A DNA stretch of 64,000 nucleotides from Streptomyces sp. S.PB5 (lineage in GTDB: Bacteria > Actinomycetota > Actinomycetes > Streptomycetales > Streptomycetaceae). The notes under the pieces are model-generated. The model saw only the letters and a program-made list of their open reading frames with translations. It ran no database searches and was not told where the DNA came from. Location of the stretch: contig NZ_JAQMWP010000029.1 of NCBI RefSeq assembly GCF_030403745.1, positions 31,660 to 95,659 on the forward strand, written 5' to 3'. The position numbers were made by a program, and so were the translations under genes. Shown here in pieces: positions 16,989-25,439 of this stretch (the stretch's first letter is position 1; every line of letters starts with the position of its first letter).

Positions 16989-17675
16989 ATGCCGTGGAAC
17001 CGGAACTACGGCGGCCGCATAGCGGGCCGTCCTGCCGTCGCCTTTGTGGCCTTCGCCGGGGTCGTCGCGGCCGTACTGGTCGGCCAGGGCGGTCTGACCA
17101 CGGTCGTCGGATGCGGGATGGTCAGCGACGAGCATCCGTCCCAGACGGCCAAGGACTGGGTGACGTACGCCGACCAGGTCGTCGTGGCCACCCCGGAGCG
17201 GGAGCAGGAGACCGACCGGCGGGACTTCAAGTCCGGAATGTTCGCGTACCAGACCGACCGCACGGTGACCTTCCGCACCGACCAGGTGCTGTGGTCCTCC
17301 GGCAAGGGGTCGGCACGGACCGTGGACAAGGGCTTCGACATGGTGGCCCCCGGCTGGCGGGTGTACCGGGAGAGCGGCACCCGCATCAAGCGGACCGCCC
17401 CGAACGCCTCCCGCCTGGAGACCGGCCACACCTACCTCCTCGCCCTGCGCTGGTCCGGCGACGGCTGGACCGTGCTCGGCGAGGGCGCCGCCGTCCCCTT
17501 CGACGACGGCGTCGTCGACCAGGGCGAGTGGTGCGGGCGCGTCCTGAGCAAGGAGGATGTCGCCCGCGGCGAACGCTTCTCCCGCAAGGACGACGACAGC
17601 CTGGAGAAGGCGGTCCTCGGCCAGGACGCGGCGGCCGTGAAGCGCGCGCTGGACGGGGCGCGGGCCAAGGACTGA
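16989..17675 (+). CDS. Membrane-anchored or secreted protein of unknown function
   Basis: A 228-residue protein. An N-terminal hydrophobic segment (PAVAFVAFAGVVAAVLVGQGG) is followed by a cysteine-containing stretch (VVGCGMVSDEHPS) and a soluble domain rich in Asp, Arg and Trp. The domain has repeated beta-strand-like segments (VTYADQVVVATPERE, RTVTFRTDQVLWSSG, HTYLLALRWSGDGWTVLGEG). The N-terminus could be a signal anchor. No family is recognised. The ATG follows GGGGAG by about nine bases, and a GC hairpin overlaps its stop codon. Confidence 0.72.
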   Translation: MPWNRNYGGRIAGRPAVAFVAFAGVVAAVLVGQGGLTTVVGCGMVSDEHPSQTAKDWVTYADQVVVATPEREQETDRRDFKSGMFAYQTDRTVTFRTDQVLWSSGKGSARTVDKGFDMVAPGWRVYRESGTRIKRTAPNASRLETGHTYLLALRWSGDGWTVLGEGAAVPFDDGVVDQGEWCGRVLSKEDVARGERFSRKDDDSLEKAVLGQDAAAVKRALDGARAKD

Positions 17676-17696
17676 GGCCGGTGGACGGCCGGCCTC
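17674..17696 (+). terminator. Hairpin at the stop codon of the 16989 gene
   Basis: Eight-base arms GAGGCCGG and CCGGCCTC with a seven-base loop begin inside the TGA stop codon. No T-tract follows, as is common for Streptomyces terminators. Confidence 0.5.
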
Positions 17697-17779
17697 ATGG
17701 GCGTACGGCGACGCGGTGGCCGGTCCACCACGTCGCCGTACTGCGATGGGCGCCCTGCTGCTGCCGCCCTACCGGGAGG

Positions 17780-18223
17780 TCAAGCCGTGACCGCCGCCCG
17801 CCCTGCCCCCGCCGGGTGCAGTCGGCCGTGCCACCACGCCGACAGGGCGAAGACGGCCGGGAGTTGGAGGGTGAACAGCGCGAAGAGCAGCGTCACGAAG
17901 GCGGAGTCGGCCGGCGCCACATCCCCGTAGGCCACCGCCTCGGCGGCGGAGACCAGCAGCAGGACCAGCGCGTACAGCCCCGTGTCGACGCCCGCCGTCG
18001 TCCAGCGCGACCGGGTGGGCGGCAGCAGCAGCCGGGCCTCGGTCAGCACCAGGATGACGACGACCGGGAAGACGAGCCGGTCCGGGGCGAGCAGAGCGCC
18101 GAACACCCAGTCCCGTGTGGGAAGTTCGGGATCCCAGAGGAAGTTCACCGCCTCCCCCACCGCCAGCGATACGAGCGTGACGATCACCGCGTACGACACG
18201 GCCCTGCGCCAGGATGTGTTCAC
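17780..18223 (-). CDS. Small multi-pass membrane protein
   Basis: A 147-residue protein with about four hydrophobic helices (AVSYAVIVTLVSLAVGEAVNF, LVFPVVVILVLTEARLLL, GLYALVLLLVSAAEAVAYG, FVTLLFALFTLQLPAVFALS). The GTG at 18223 is chosen because GGAG sits six bases upstream and the resulting N-terminus (VNTSWRRA) leads straight into the first helix. No family is recognised. It is convergent with the 16989 gene. Confidence 0.7.
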   Translation of the reverse strand: MNTSWRRAVSYAVIVTLVSLAVGEAVNFLWDPELPTRDWVFGALLAPDRLVFPVVVILVLTEARLLLPPTRSRWTTAGVDTGLYALVLLLVSAAEAVAYGDVAPADSAFVTLLFALFTLQLPAVFALSAWWHGRLHPAGAGRAAVTA

Positions 18224-18314
18224 GAACCGCTCCTTCCCCCGTGGGCCGACCCGGCCCATGGAAGAAGATCGGCATCGGCCCCCGGCTGGTTCCCGTCCCC
18301 GCCGACGCGTCGGA

Positions 18315-19586
18315 TCACTTCACCCCCACGGTCCGCAGCACGGTGAGCGCCAACGTCCTTGCTGTGGCCGCCACTTCACTCACGGACACCTGCTCCCGCG
18401 CACTGTGGGCCACCTGGATGTCCCCGGGCCCGAACTGCAGCGTCGGGATCCCGGCGCCGGCGTACAGCCGCAGATCACTCCCGTACGACGCGCCGCGCTC
18501 CCGGAGTCCGGGGCCGCCGCCGGCGTCCGCGTGCGCGGCGCGGATCACCTCGGGCAGCGGGTGCCCCTCCGGCAGCCGCCCGCTCGCGAACTGCCCGCCG
18601 GGCCAGGTCACTTCGACCGGATGGTCCCGCAACCACGGGTCCCCGGCACACACTTCGGCCACGCACCGCTCGAACGCCGCCCTCGCCACCGCCGGGTCCT
18701 CCCCCAGCCGCACCCCGAACCGCCCCTCCGCCACCAGCAGATCGGGCACACTGCTGGCCCAGTCCCCCGACCGCACGGTCCCCACGGACAGGGCGTACGG
18801 GATCGGATACTCGGCCATGAGCGGATGCGGATCGCGGTTCCGGTCGGCCTCGAGGCGGGACAGGGCGCGGTGCAGCGGCAGATAGGCGTCGATCGCGCTG
18901 ACACCTTCGTCGCGTGAACTGCCGTGCGCGGACCTGCCGTTGACGGTGAGCCGGAAGGTCAGCGCGCCCGCGTTGGCGGTGACCAGGGTGCCGGCGGTGG
19001 GTTCGGCGATGACACAGGCGTCACCGCGGTGTCCGCGCTGGAGCGTCCCGAACGCGCCGAGCCCTCCGTCCTCCTCCCCGACGACGAAGTGCGCGGCGAC
19101 CCGCCCCCGCAGCCGCACTCCGGCCGCCCGTATCGCCTCCAGCACCGCCAACTGGGCCGCGAGCCCGGCCTTCATGTCACAGGCGCCCCGCCCGTGCACA
19201 ACGTCACCGGCCACCCTCGGCACGAACGGATCGCCCGCCCATGCGGCCGGATCCCCGGGCGGTACGACATCGACGTGCCCCTGCAGCACGAGCGTCGGCC
19301 CGTCACCGCCTTCCTGCTCCGCCGAGCGCCCGACGAGCCCCCAGGCCTCCTCCCGGGGCGCCTCGGCCCCGGGGAAGTCCGGGTGGGCGCGGAGACCAGG
19401 GAGATCCATGGACCAGAGATCGACATCGAGCCCGAGCCGGTCCAGATGCCCGGCCAGATGGTGCTGGATCTCCGACTCGGCGGCACTTCCGGTCACGCTG
19501 GGAATCACGATCAGGTCGAGCAGCGTACGGAAGACGGCGGCTTCGTCGATGGCGGCCAGCACGGACGCTTCTGCGGAGGTGAGCAT
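18315..19586 (-). CDS. M20-family metallopeptidase (ArgE/DapE-like deacylase)
   Basis: A 423-residue M20 peptidase. Metal ligands are seen in QGHVDVVPPGD, in GACDMKAGLAA and in VGEEDGGLG, the standard ArgE/DapE/ACY1 pattern. The dimerisation domain lies between about residues 190 and 310. Such enzymes remove acyl groups from N-acetylornithine, N-succinyl-diaminopimelate or related amides; the substrate is not deducible here. The ATG at 19586 has GAGAGG seven bases upstream. No arginine or lysine pathway gene is adjacent, so a catabolic or salvage role is as likely as a biosynthetic one. Confidence 0.85.
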   Translation of the reverse strand: MLTSAEASVLAAIDEAAVFRTLLDLIVIPSVTGSAAESEIQHHLAGHLDRLGLDVDLWSMDLPGLRAHPDFPGAEAPREEAWGLVGRSAEQEGGDGPTLVLQGHVDVVPPGDPAAWAGDPFVPRVAGDVVHGRGACDMKAGLAAQLAVLEAIRAAGVRLRGRVAAHFVVGEEDGGLGAFGTLQRGHRGDACVIAEPTAGTLVTANAGALTFRLTVNGRSAHGSSRDEGVSAIDAYLPLHRALSRLEADRNRDPHPLMAEYPIPYALSVGTVRSGDWASSVPDLLVAEGRFGVRLGEDPAVARAAFERCVAEVCAGDPWLRDHPVEVTWPGGQFASGRLPEGHPLPEVIRAAHADAGGGPGLRERGASYGSDLRLYAGAGIPTLQFGPGDIQVAHSAREQVSVSEVAATARTLALTVLRTVGVK

Positions 19587-19737
19587 CTGGGGCCTCTCGG
19601 CTGGGAGTCGGCGTGGGCGTTGGTGCGGGCTGCAGTGCCGTGCGGCCACCCGCTTCTTGATCAGTGTCGCCATTCCACGAACCGAGTAAAGAGGGCTCCG
19701 CCGGGGCTCCGCCCCACGTCGGCTGCGCCGATCGCCC

Positions 19738-21153
19738 TCAGACCCCGCCCCCCACCGTGAACCCGATCACCGTCCCGCCCCCCTCCCGCCGCACCGCGAA
19801 CGGCGCGCCCCCGTGCGCCAGCGCGACCTCCCGGACGATCGACAGGCCCAGCCCCGACCCGGGCAGCGAACGCGCGTCGGCGGCGCGGTAGAAGCGGTCG
19901 AAGACCCGGACCAGGTCCCCGTCGGTGATCCCCGGCCCGCGGTCCAGGACCTCCACCCGGACTGTGCCCGGGTGCGCCGGGCCGGTCACGCTGATCTCGA
20001 TCGGGGAGCGGCCCTCGCGGTCGAACTTCGCCGCGTTCTCGACCAGGTTGGACACCGCGCGGGTCAGCATCGCCGGGCGGCCGTCCGTCGTCGTGTCTCC
20101 CCCGGTCCGGACCACGATCTGGCGCCCGGTACGACGCCGCGCCACCCCCGCCACGTCCTCCGCGATGTCGGCGAGGTCGACCCGCTGCGGCGGCTCCGTG
20201 TCGGACTGGCCGGCCGCGAGATCGACCAGCTCGTTCACCAGATCCGTCAGCTCGCGTGCCTCCTGGCCCAGGTCGGCGACCAGCTCGTCCCGCGTGGCCG
20301 GCGGCAGCTCGTCGATGCGGCGCAGCAGGGAGATGTTGGTCCGGAGCGACGTCAGCGGCGTCCGCAGCTCATGCCCCGCGTCCTGCACCAGCCGCCGCTG
20401 GTCCTCCTCCGACTGGGCCAGCCGCCCCAGCATCCGGTCGAAGGCCCGGCCGAGGCGGCCCACCTCGTCGTACCCCGTGACCGGTACCTGGATCCCCAGC
20501 CGCCGCGTCCGGGCCACGTCCTCCGCGGCCGAGGTGAGGATCACCAGCCGCCGGGTGATGCGCCGGGCCAGCCACCAGCCGAACAGTCCCGCCGCGACCA
20601 CCACCGCCGACATCAGGACCAGCGTCCGCTGCTGCAGCGCCCGCAGCAGATCCTCGGTGTCGCTGAACTCCTGCGCGACCTGCACCGCCCCCCGCCCGTC
20701 GCCGAGGGCGACCGTCGCGATGCGGTAGACGTCGCTGCCGACGTCGACGTCCCTGTGCTCGGTCAGCCGCCCGGCAGGAGCCGCCCTTGCGATCCTCCGG
20801 TCGGCGTCGGTGACGGGCAGCCCCGGGCTCCCGGGGTCGACGACGGAGCCGTCCGGCCCGAGCACCTGGACATCGGTACGGGCGGGACGTACGAGATCGT
20901 GCCCCGGTGCCGAGGACGAGAAGTCCTGCGGCGTCATCGGCTGATCGCGCACCTCGTCCCGCAGATCCTGCACGACCTCGTCGAACACGGACTGCTGGTC
21001 GACCCGGACCAGCCGCGCGGCGGCGCTGTACGACAGGATGCCGACCAGCACGGTCACCGCGGCCGTGACCGCCGCGAAGGACACCGCGAACGTCGTCGCG
21101 AGGGAGACCAGCCCGGGCCGCCGCCTGCGCAGCAACCGCGCGAGCCGCCCCAC
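19738..21153 (-). CDS. Two-component sensor histidine kinase (HAMP-type)
   Basis: A 471-residue kinase. Two membrane helices (residues about 18-42 and 155-180) flank an extracytoplasmic sensor of about 110 residues, then a HAMP linker. The catalytic part has the H-box DAGHELRTPLTSL (phosphorylated His), N-box NLVENAAKFD and G-boxes DRGPGITDGD and GSGLGLSIV. The layout resembles MprB-like actinobacterial kinases. The GTG start follows the regulator's stop directly (TGAGTG), so the pair is translated from one mRNA. The signal sensed is unknown. Confidence 0.93.
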   Translation of the reverse strand: MGRLARLLRRRRPGLVSLATTFAVSFAAVTAAVTVLVGILSYSAAARLVRVDQQSVFDEVVQDLRDEVRDQPMTPQDFSSSAPGHDLVRPARTDVQVLGPDGSVVDPGSPGLPVTDADRRIARAAPAGRLTEHRDVDVGSDVYRIATVALGDGRGAVQVAQEFSDTEDLLRALQQRTLVLMSAVVVAAGLFGWWLARRITRRLVILTSAAEDVARTRRLGIQVPVTGYDEVGRLGRAFDRMLGRLAQSEEDQRRLVQDAGHELRTPLTSLRTNISLLRRIDELPPATRDELVADLGQEARELTDLVNELVDLAAGQSDTEPPQRVDLADIAEDVAGVARRRTGRQIVVRTGGDTTTDGRPAMLTRAVSNLVENAAKFDREGRSPIEISVTGPAHPGTVRVEVLDRGPGITDGDLVRVFDRFYRAADARSLPGSGLGLSIVREVALAHGGAPFAVRREGGGTVIGFTVGGGV

Positions 21154-21882
21154 TCAGTCCTCCCGCAGCACGTAACCCACGCCCCGCACGGTATGGATCA
21201 GCTGGGGCGCCCCGGGTTCGTCGAGCTTGCGGCGCAGATAGCCGACGTAGACGGCGAGGTTCTTGGAGCCCGGACCGAAGTCGTACCCCCAGATCCGGTC
21301 GTAGATCGTGGAGTGGTCGAGGACGATCCCGCTGTTGCGCACCAGCAGTTCGAGGAGCTCGAACTCGGTGCGGGTCAGCTCCAGCTCCCGGCCGTCCCGC
21401 CAGACCCGCCGCGCCTGCGGATCCATCTTCAGGCCCGCCGCCTCCAGGTACCGCTCGGGCACCGGCTGCTGCTTCGGCGCCTCGGCGGGCACGGCGGGCA
21501 CGGCCCCGTTGGCCGCGCCGGTGCGCCGCAGGAGGGCGCGCAGACGGGCGAAGACCTCTTCGACGTCGAAGGGCTTGAGGACGTAGTCGTCGGCGCCCGC
21601 GTCCAGGCCGGCGATCCGGTCCTGGGTCTCCACGAGCGCCGTCAGCATCAGGATCGGCGTCCGGTCGCCCTCGGCGCGCAGCACCCGGCAGACCTGGAGG
21701 CCGTCGATGCCGGGCATCATGACGTCGAGGACGAGCACGTCCGGCGGGGTGCGATGGGCCTGCGCCAGCGCCTCGACGCCGTCGGCGACCGCGGTGACCC
21801 GGTACCCCTCCAGGGTCAGGGCGCGCTCCAGCGCGTTGCGGATGGCGCGGTCGTCTTCGGCGAGCAGAACGGTCTGAGGCAC
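21154..21882 (-). CDS. OmpR-family response regulator
   Basis: A 242-residue regulator. The receiver domain has the acidic pocket AEDD, the phospho-acceptor Asp in VLVLDVMMPGIDG (about residue 53) and K in DDYVLKPF. A linker rich in Ala, Pro and Gln leads to the C-terminal winged helix (RTEFELLELLVRNSGIVLDH...LRRKLDEPG...HTVRGVGYVLRE). It resembles MprA/TcrA-type regulators. Translation starts at a GTG, and the downstream kinase gene is immediately adjacent. Confidence 0.94.
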   Translation of the reverse strand: MPQTVLLAEDDRAIRNALERALTLEGYRVTAVADGVEALAQAHRTPPDVLVLDVMMPGIDGLQVCRVLRAEGDRTPILMLTALVETQDRIAGLDAGADDYVLKPFDVEEVFARLRALLRRTGAANGAVPAVPAEAPKQQPVPERYLEAAGLKMDPQARRVWRDGRELELTRTEFELLELLVRNSGIVLDHSTIYDRIWGYDFGPGSKNLAVYVGYLRRKLDEPGAPQLIHTVRGVGYVLRED

Positions 21883-22011
21883 GCTCCCATAGTGCCAAGG
21901 CGACCGCCGGTTCAGCCTGGTGAGCGAGCCGACGATCGGCCTTTTTACCTGCCTCTCACCGTCACAGAGGCAACCGCTCGGCGTACGCCTACGCTCTTCT
22001 CACCCTCGGCC

Positions 22012-22740
22012 TCAGCCCCGCCCGCCGCCCGGCGCCAGCGCGGCCAGCTGCTCGGCGAACGGTACGACGTGGAAGGCGCCGATGCCGGACTCGGCCGGGG
22101 CCGGCTCGGGCGTGATCGGCCTGGCCTGCGGGACGTGCGGGACCTGTGCGGCCTGTGTGACCGACTCGACCTGCGTGGCCTGCGTGGCCTGTGTGACCTG
22201 CGTGACCGGCTCGCCCCGCCCGGCCCCCGACAGCCCCGTCATCAGCCGCGCCAGCTCCGCGGCCGCCCGCTCGATCCGCCCGTCCAGCCCTTCCGCGCCC
22301 CAGTCCTCCGAGGCGGCGTACACGCCGGTCGGTACGACGACGGCCTTGAGGTAGGCGAACAGCGGCCGCAGCGCGTGCTCCAGGATCAGCGAGTGCCGGG
22401 CCGTGCCCCCGGTCGCGGCGATCAGCACCGGCTTGCCCGCGAGGGCGTCCGGTTCGATCACGTCGAAGAAGGACTTGAAGAGCCCGCTGTACGACGCCGA
22501 GAACACCGGCGTGACGACGATCAGCCCGTCTGCCCCCGTCACCGCGTCGATGGCGTCGGACAGTGCCCGCCCCGGGAACCCGTTGGTGAAGTTGTGCGCG
22601 ATCTCCACCGCGAGCTCCCGCAGCTCGACCACCCGCACCTCGACCTGGGCCCGCCGGGACACCGCCCCCGCCAGCCGGTCCCCGAGGAGCCGGGTGGACG
22701 AGGGAACGCTCAGTCCCGCCGAGACGACGACGAGCTTCAT
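22012..22740 (-). CDS. NADPH-dependent FMN reductase (CE1759-like)
   Basis: A 242-residue flavodoxin-fold reductase. The FMN phosphate loop is SAGLSVPSSTRLL near residues 7-19 and the second flavin region is VTPVFSASYSGLFKSFFD. It probably supplies reduced FMN to the luciferase-like monooxygenase encoded by the overlapping upstream gene (four-base ATGA overlap at 22737-22740). Residues about 185-215 are a low-complexity Thr/Gln/Val stretch produced by a nine-base tandem repeat in the DNA, outside the conserved fold. Confidence 0.88.
   Translation of the reverse strand: MKLVVVSAGLSVPSSTRLLGDRLAGAVSRRAQVEVRVVELRELAVEIAHNFTNGFPGRALSDAIDAVTGADGLIVVTPVFSASYSGLFKSFFDVIEPDALAGKPVLIAATGGTARHSLILEHALRPLFAYLKAVVVPTGVYAASEDWGAEGLDGRIERAAAELARLMTGLSGAGRGEPVTQVTQATQATQVESVTQAAQVPHVPQARPITPEPAPAESGIGAFHVVPFAEQLAALAPGGGRG
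22135..22208. repeat. Nine-base tandem repeat inside the FMN reductase gene
   Basis: Imperfect nine-base units of the type TGCGTGGCC/TGTGTGACC recur about eight times in frame and encode the VTQ/ATQ-rich C-terminal tail of the reductase. Because the unit is three codons, copy-number change would not shift the frame. Confidence 0.75.
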
Positions 22741-23825
22741 TCCGAGCCTTCCTTCCGGGTGGCGGCCAGCAGGGACGCGTGGGTCGGAGCGTCCGGCACG
22801 TCCGTGGGACGTCCCACCGCGAATTCCTTGCGCAGCACGGGGACGACCTGCTCGCCGAGCATGTCGAGCTGTTCCAGGACGGTCTTCAGGGGCAGCCCGG
22901 CGTGGTCCACCAGGAACAGCTGGCGCTGGTAGTCACCGGCGTAGTCACGGAAGGCGAGGGTCTTCTCGATGACCTGCTGCGGGGAGCCGACGGTCAGCGG
23001 GGTCTGGTCGGTGAAGTCCTCCAGCGACGGCCCGTGCCCGTAGACCGGGGCGACGTCGAAGTACGGCCGGAACTCGCGGACGGCGTCCTGGGAGTTCTTG
23101 CGCATGAAGACCTGGCCGCCGAGGCCGACGATGGCCTGCTCGGGGGTGCCGTGCCCGTAGTGGGCGTACCGGGTGCGGTACAGCTCGATCATCCGCTTGG
23201 TGTGGTCGGCCGGCCAGAAGATGTTGTTGTGGAAGAAGCCGTCGCCGTAGTACGCGGCCTGCTCGGCGATCTCCGGCGAGCGGATGGAGCCGTGCCAGAC
23301 GAACGGCGGCACGCCGTCCAGCGGGCGCGGCGTGGCGGTGAAGCCCTGCAGCGCCGTGCGGAACTTGCCCTCCCAGTCCACGACGTCCTCGCGCCACAGC
23401 CGGCGCAGCAGGGCGTAGTTCTCGATGGCGAGGTTGATGCCCTGCCGGATGTCCTGCCCGAACCAGGGGTAGACCGGCCCGGTGTTGCCGCGCCCCATCA
23501 TCAGATCCACCCGGCCGTCGGCCAGGTGCTGGAGCATCGCGAAGTCCTCGGCGATCTTCACCGGGTCGTTCGTGGTGATCAGCGTGGTGGAGGTGGAGAG
23601 GATCAGCCTCTCGGTCTGGGCCGCGATGTAGCCGAGCATCGTGGTCGGCGACGACGGCACGAACGGCGGGTTGTGGTGCTCACCGGTCGCGAAGACGTCC
23701 AGGCCGACTTCCTCGGCCTTCAGCGCGATGGCGACCATGGCCTTGATCCGCTCGCGCTCGGTCGGCGTCCGGCCCGTGGTCGGGTCCGGTGTGACATCAC
23801 CGACGCTGAAGATCCCGAACTGCAT
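22737..23825 (-). CDS. LLM-class flavin-dependent monooxygenase (CE1758-like)
   Basis: A 362-residue bacterial-luciferase-like protein (TIM barrel: MQFGIFSVGDV at the start, EEVGLDVFATGEHHNPPFVPSSP, DLMMGRGNTGPVYPWFG). It would use FMNH2 from the coupled reductase gene to oxygenate an unidentified substrate. CE1758/CE1759 pairs are common in actinobacteria. A candidate operator lies about 20 bases before its ATG. Confidence 0.9.
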   Translation of the reverse strand: MQFGIFSVGDVTPDPTTGRTPTERERIKAMVAIALKAEEVGLDVFATGEHHNPPFVPSSPTTMLGYIAAQTERLILSTSTTLITTNDPVKIAEDFAMLQHLADGRVDLMMGRGNTGPVYPWFGQDIRQGINLAIENYALLRRLWREDVVDWEGKFRTALQGFTATPRPLDGVPPFVWHGSIRSPEIAEQAAYYGDGFFHNNIFWPADHTKRMIELYRTRYAHYGHGTPEQAIVGLGGQVFMRKNSQDAVREFRPYFDVAPVYGHGPSLEDFTDQTPLTVGSPQQVIEKTLAFRDYAGDYQRQLFLVDHAGLPLKTVLEQLDMLGEQVVPVLRKEFAVGRPTDVPDAPTHASLLAATRKEGSE

Positions 23826-23845
23826 GGTCGCTCACCCTCCAGGTT

Positions 23846-23859
23846 GTTGACCGTTCAAC
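23846..23859. promoter_or_regulatory. Candidate MarR-type operator upstream of the LLM gene
   Basis: GTTGACCGTTCAAC is an inverted repeat (GTTGA/TCAAC with four central bases), resembling the TTGA-N4-TCAA operators bound by MarR-family repressors. It sits 21-34 bases upstream of the LLM start. No MarR gene is nearby in the window, so a regulator would act in trans. Confidence 0.5.
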
Positions 23860-23941
23860 TATAGCCCTGTAACGGCCACTCGCCTCCCCGTATTCCAGCC
23901 CTCAGGGAAAGCCGATCGACACCGACCATCCACCCATTTAC

Positions 23942-23954
23942 CTGCGTGACGCAG
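23942..23954. promoter_or_regulatory. Short palindrome overlapping the MFS pseudogene start
   Basis: CTGCGTGACGCAG is a palindrome with six-base arms around one central base and contains the GTG start. It may be a relic operator of the transporter gene. Confidence 0.35.
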
Positions 23955-24969
23955 ATACCGCACAACACAAGCGATCCCGCAGGCGAGCCCACCAGTGATC
24001 TCACGAGAGGGACGCCCGCCACCCCGGCCCGCACCCGCTGGGCGATCCTCGCCGGGATCCTCGCCGCCGACGTCCTGGACCTCCTCGACGCCACGATCAC
24101 CAACGTCGCCGCCCCGACCATCGCCACCGGCCTGGGCGGCGGCCCGGGCCTGGTCCAGCGGCTGGACGCTTCCTACGCACCGGCCCTGGGCGTCCTGCCG
24201 GTCCCCGGCGGGCGCCCCGGCGACAAATACGGCCGCCGCAGGCTCTTCCTCCTGGCCCTCACCGGCTTCCTCGTCGCCTCCCTGGCCTGCGGCCTGGCCC
24301 CCGACCCCACAACACTCGCCCTCGGCCGCCTCACCCAGGGCGCGTTCGGAGCCCTGGTCATCCCGCAGGGCTTCGGCATCCTCGGCGCAACGTGGCCCCG
24401 CGACCAGATCGGCAAAGCGTTCGCGCTCTTCGGCCCCGCGATGGGCCTGTCCGCCGTCAGCGGCCCGATCCTCGCCGGATTCCTGGTCGACGCCGACATC
24501 GCGGGCCTCGGCCGGCGCCCCCTGTTCCTGATCAACCCGCTGCTGGGCGGCCTGACCGAGAGCTCGGCAAGAGGCTGGACGACTGCTCAGGCCCTGCTCC
24601 TCCTACCCCTCGGCCTCATCTTCTTCGCCGCCTTCTGCCACCGCCGGCGCACGGGTCGTGAAGCCGCGGTTGGGCGTGGTCGCCTTCGCCGCCACGGCCT
24701 GATCCACACCCACGGCCGCCGCCTGGTGTACGCCGGTCTTCTGACCCTGCTGACCCTCCTACAGGCTGCGCCCGGCTGCTCTCGACGCCGTGCAGCAGCC
24801 GGCCAACGCGATCCGAGCGGCCACGGTGACCACGGTCTACTTCCGCACCCCGGCCGACACACCCCACGCCACAACGCTCAGCCTCCTGACGGTCACCGCC
24901 GCCCTGCCCCTGTGCCTGACCCTCGTACGCCTGCTCCCGCCCAAGCCCCAGCCGGACCAGCACCACTGA
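23946..24969 (+). pseudogene. Decayed MFS (DHA2-type) drug transporter
   Basis: The first 235 codons from a GTG encode the N-terminal half of a DHA2-type MFS exporter: TM1 with LAADVLDLLDATITNVAAPTI, motif A-like GGRPGDKYGRRRLF, and ALGRLTQGAFGALVIPQGFGI. Around 24650 the frame shifts. Fragments typical of a later part (GLIHTHGRRLVYAGLLTLL) appear, then the frame shifts again near 24770. From there a different frame encodes a normal C-terminus (LDAVQQPANAIRAATVTTVYF...LPLCLTLVRLLP) ending at TGA 24967-24969. The total is far too short for a 14-helix transporter, so a large middle part is deleted. Confidence 0.85.
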
Positions 24970-25087
24970 CCCGACGAGCCCCGCGCCCCCGCAAAAAACT
25001 TCCGCCCACCCTGTCACACTCCCGCCCCACCCCGCGTCAGCTCCATGAACCCGGTCGACAGCACCGGCACCAGAAGGAGCCAACCGC

Positions 25088-25432
25088 ATGTCAACGCCCA
25101 CCATCCACGTCATCGTGACCCTCCTCGCCGCCGCCATGTCCGGCTACTCCGGCGCCGTGGTCCTCACCCGAGCCGACTGGATCGTCAAGGCCCTCACCGA
25201 CTACCGCGTCCCCCAGCCCTGGTGGCCCTACCTGGGCACGGCGAAGGTGTCCGGCGCGGTGGGTCTGGTGGCGGGCCTGTTCTTCCCGCCCCTCGGAATC
25301 GTGGCCGGCGCAGCCCTGGTCCTCTACTTCACCGGAGCGGTCATCACGGTGGCCCGGGCCCGCTGGTACACCCACATCCCGTTCCCGCTGGTGTACGCGA
25401 CACCGGTGGTGGCGGCGCTGGCACTGGCGTGA
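25088..25432 (+). CDS. DoxX-family membrane protein
   Basis: A 114-residue protein with four hydrophobic helices and the DoxX-like features VVLTRADWIVKALTDYRVP, PYLGTAKVSGAVGLVAGLF and WYTHIPFPLVYATPVV. DoxX proteins are small membrane proteins of poorly defined redox or quinone-related role. AAGGAG lies eight bases upstream of the ATG. It appears intact, although it sits between two decayed genes. Confidence 0.85.
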   Translation: MSTPTIHVIVTLLAAAMSGYSGAVVLTRADWIVKALTDYRVPQPWWPYLGTAKVSGAVGLVAGLFFPPLGIVAGAALVLYFTGAVITVARARWYTHIPFPLVYATPVVAALALA

Positions 25433-25439
25433 GGGTGCC

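Noticed and set aside
19813..22932. A 1039-codon plus-strand frame across the two-component genes
   Set aside because: It is antisense to the histidine kinase, regulator and FMN reductase, which have full sets of conserved motifs; stop-free length is expected at this G+C content.
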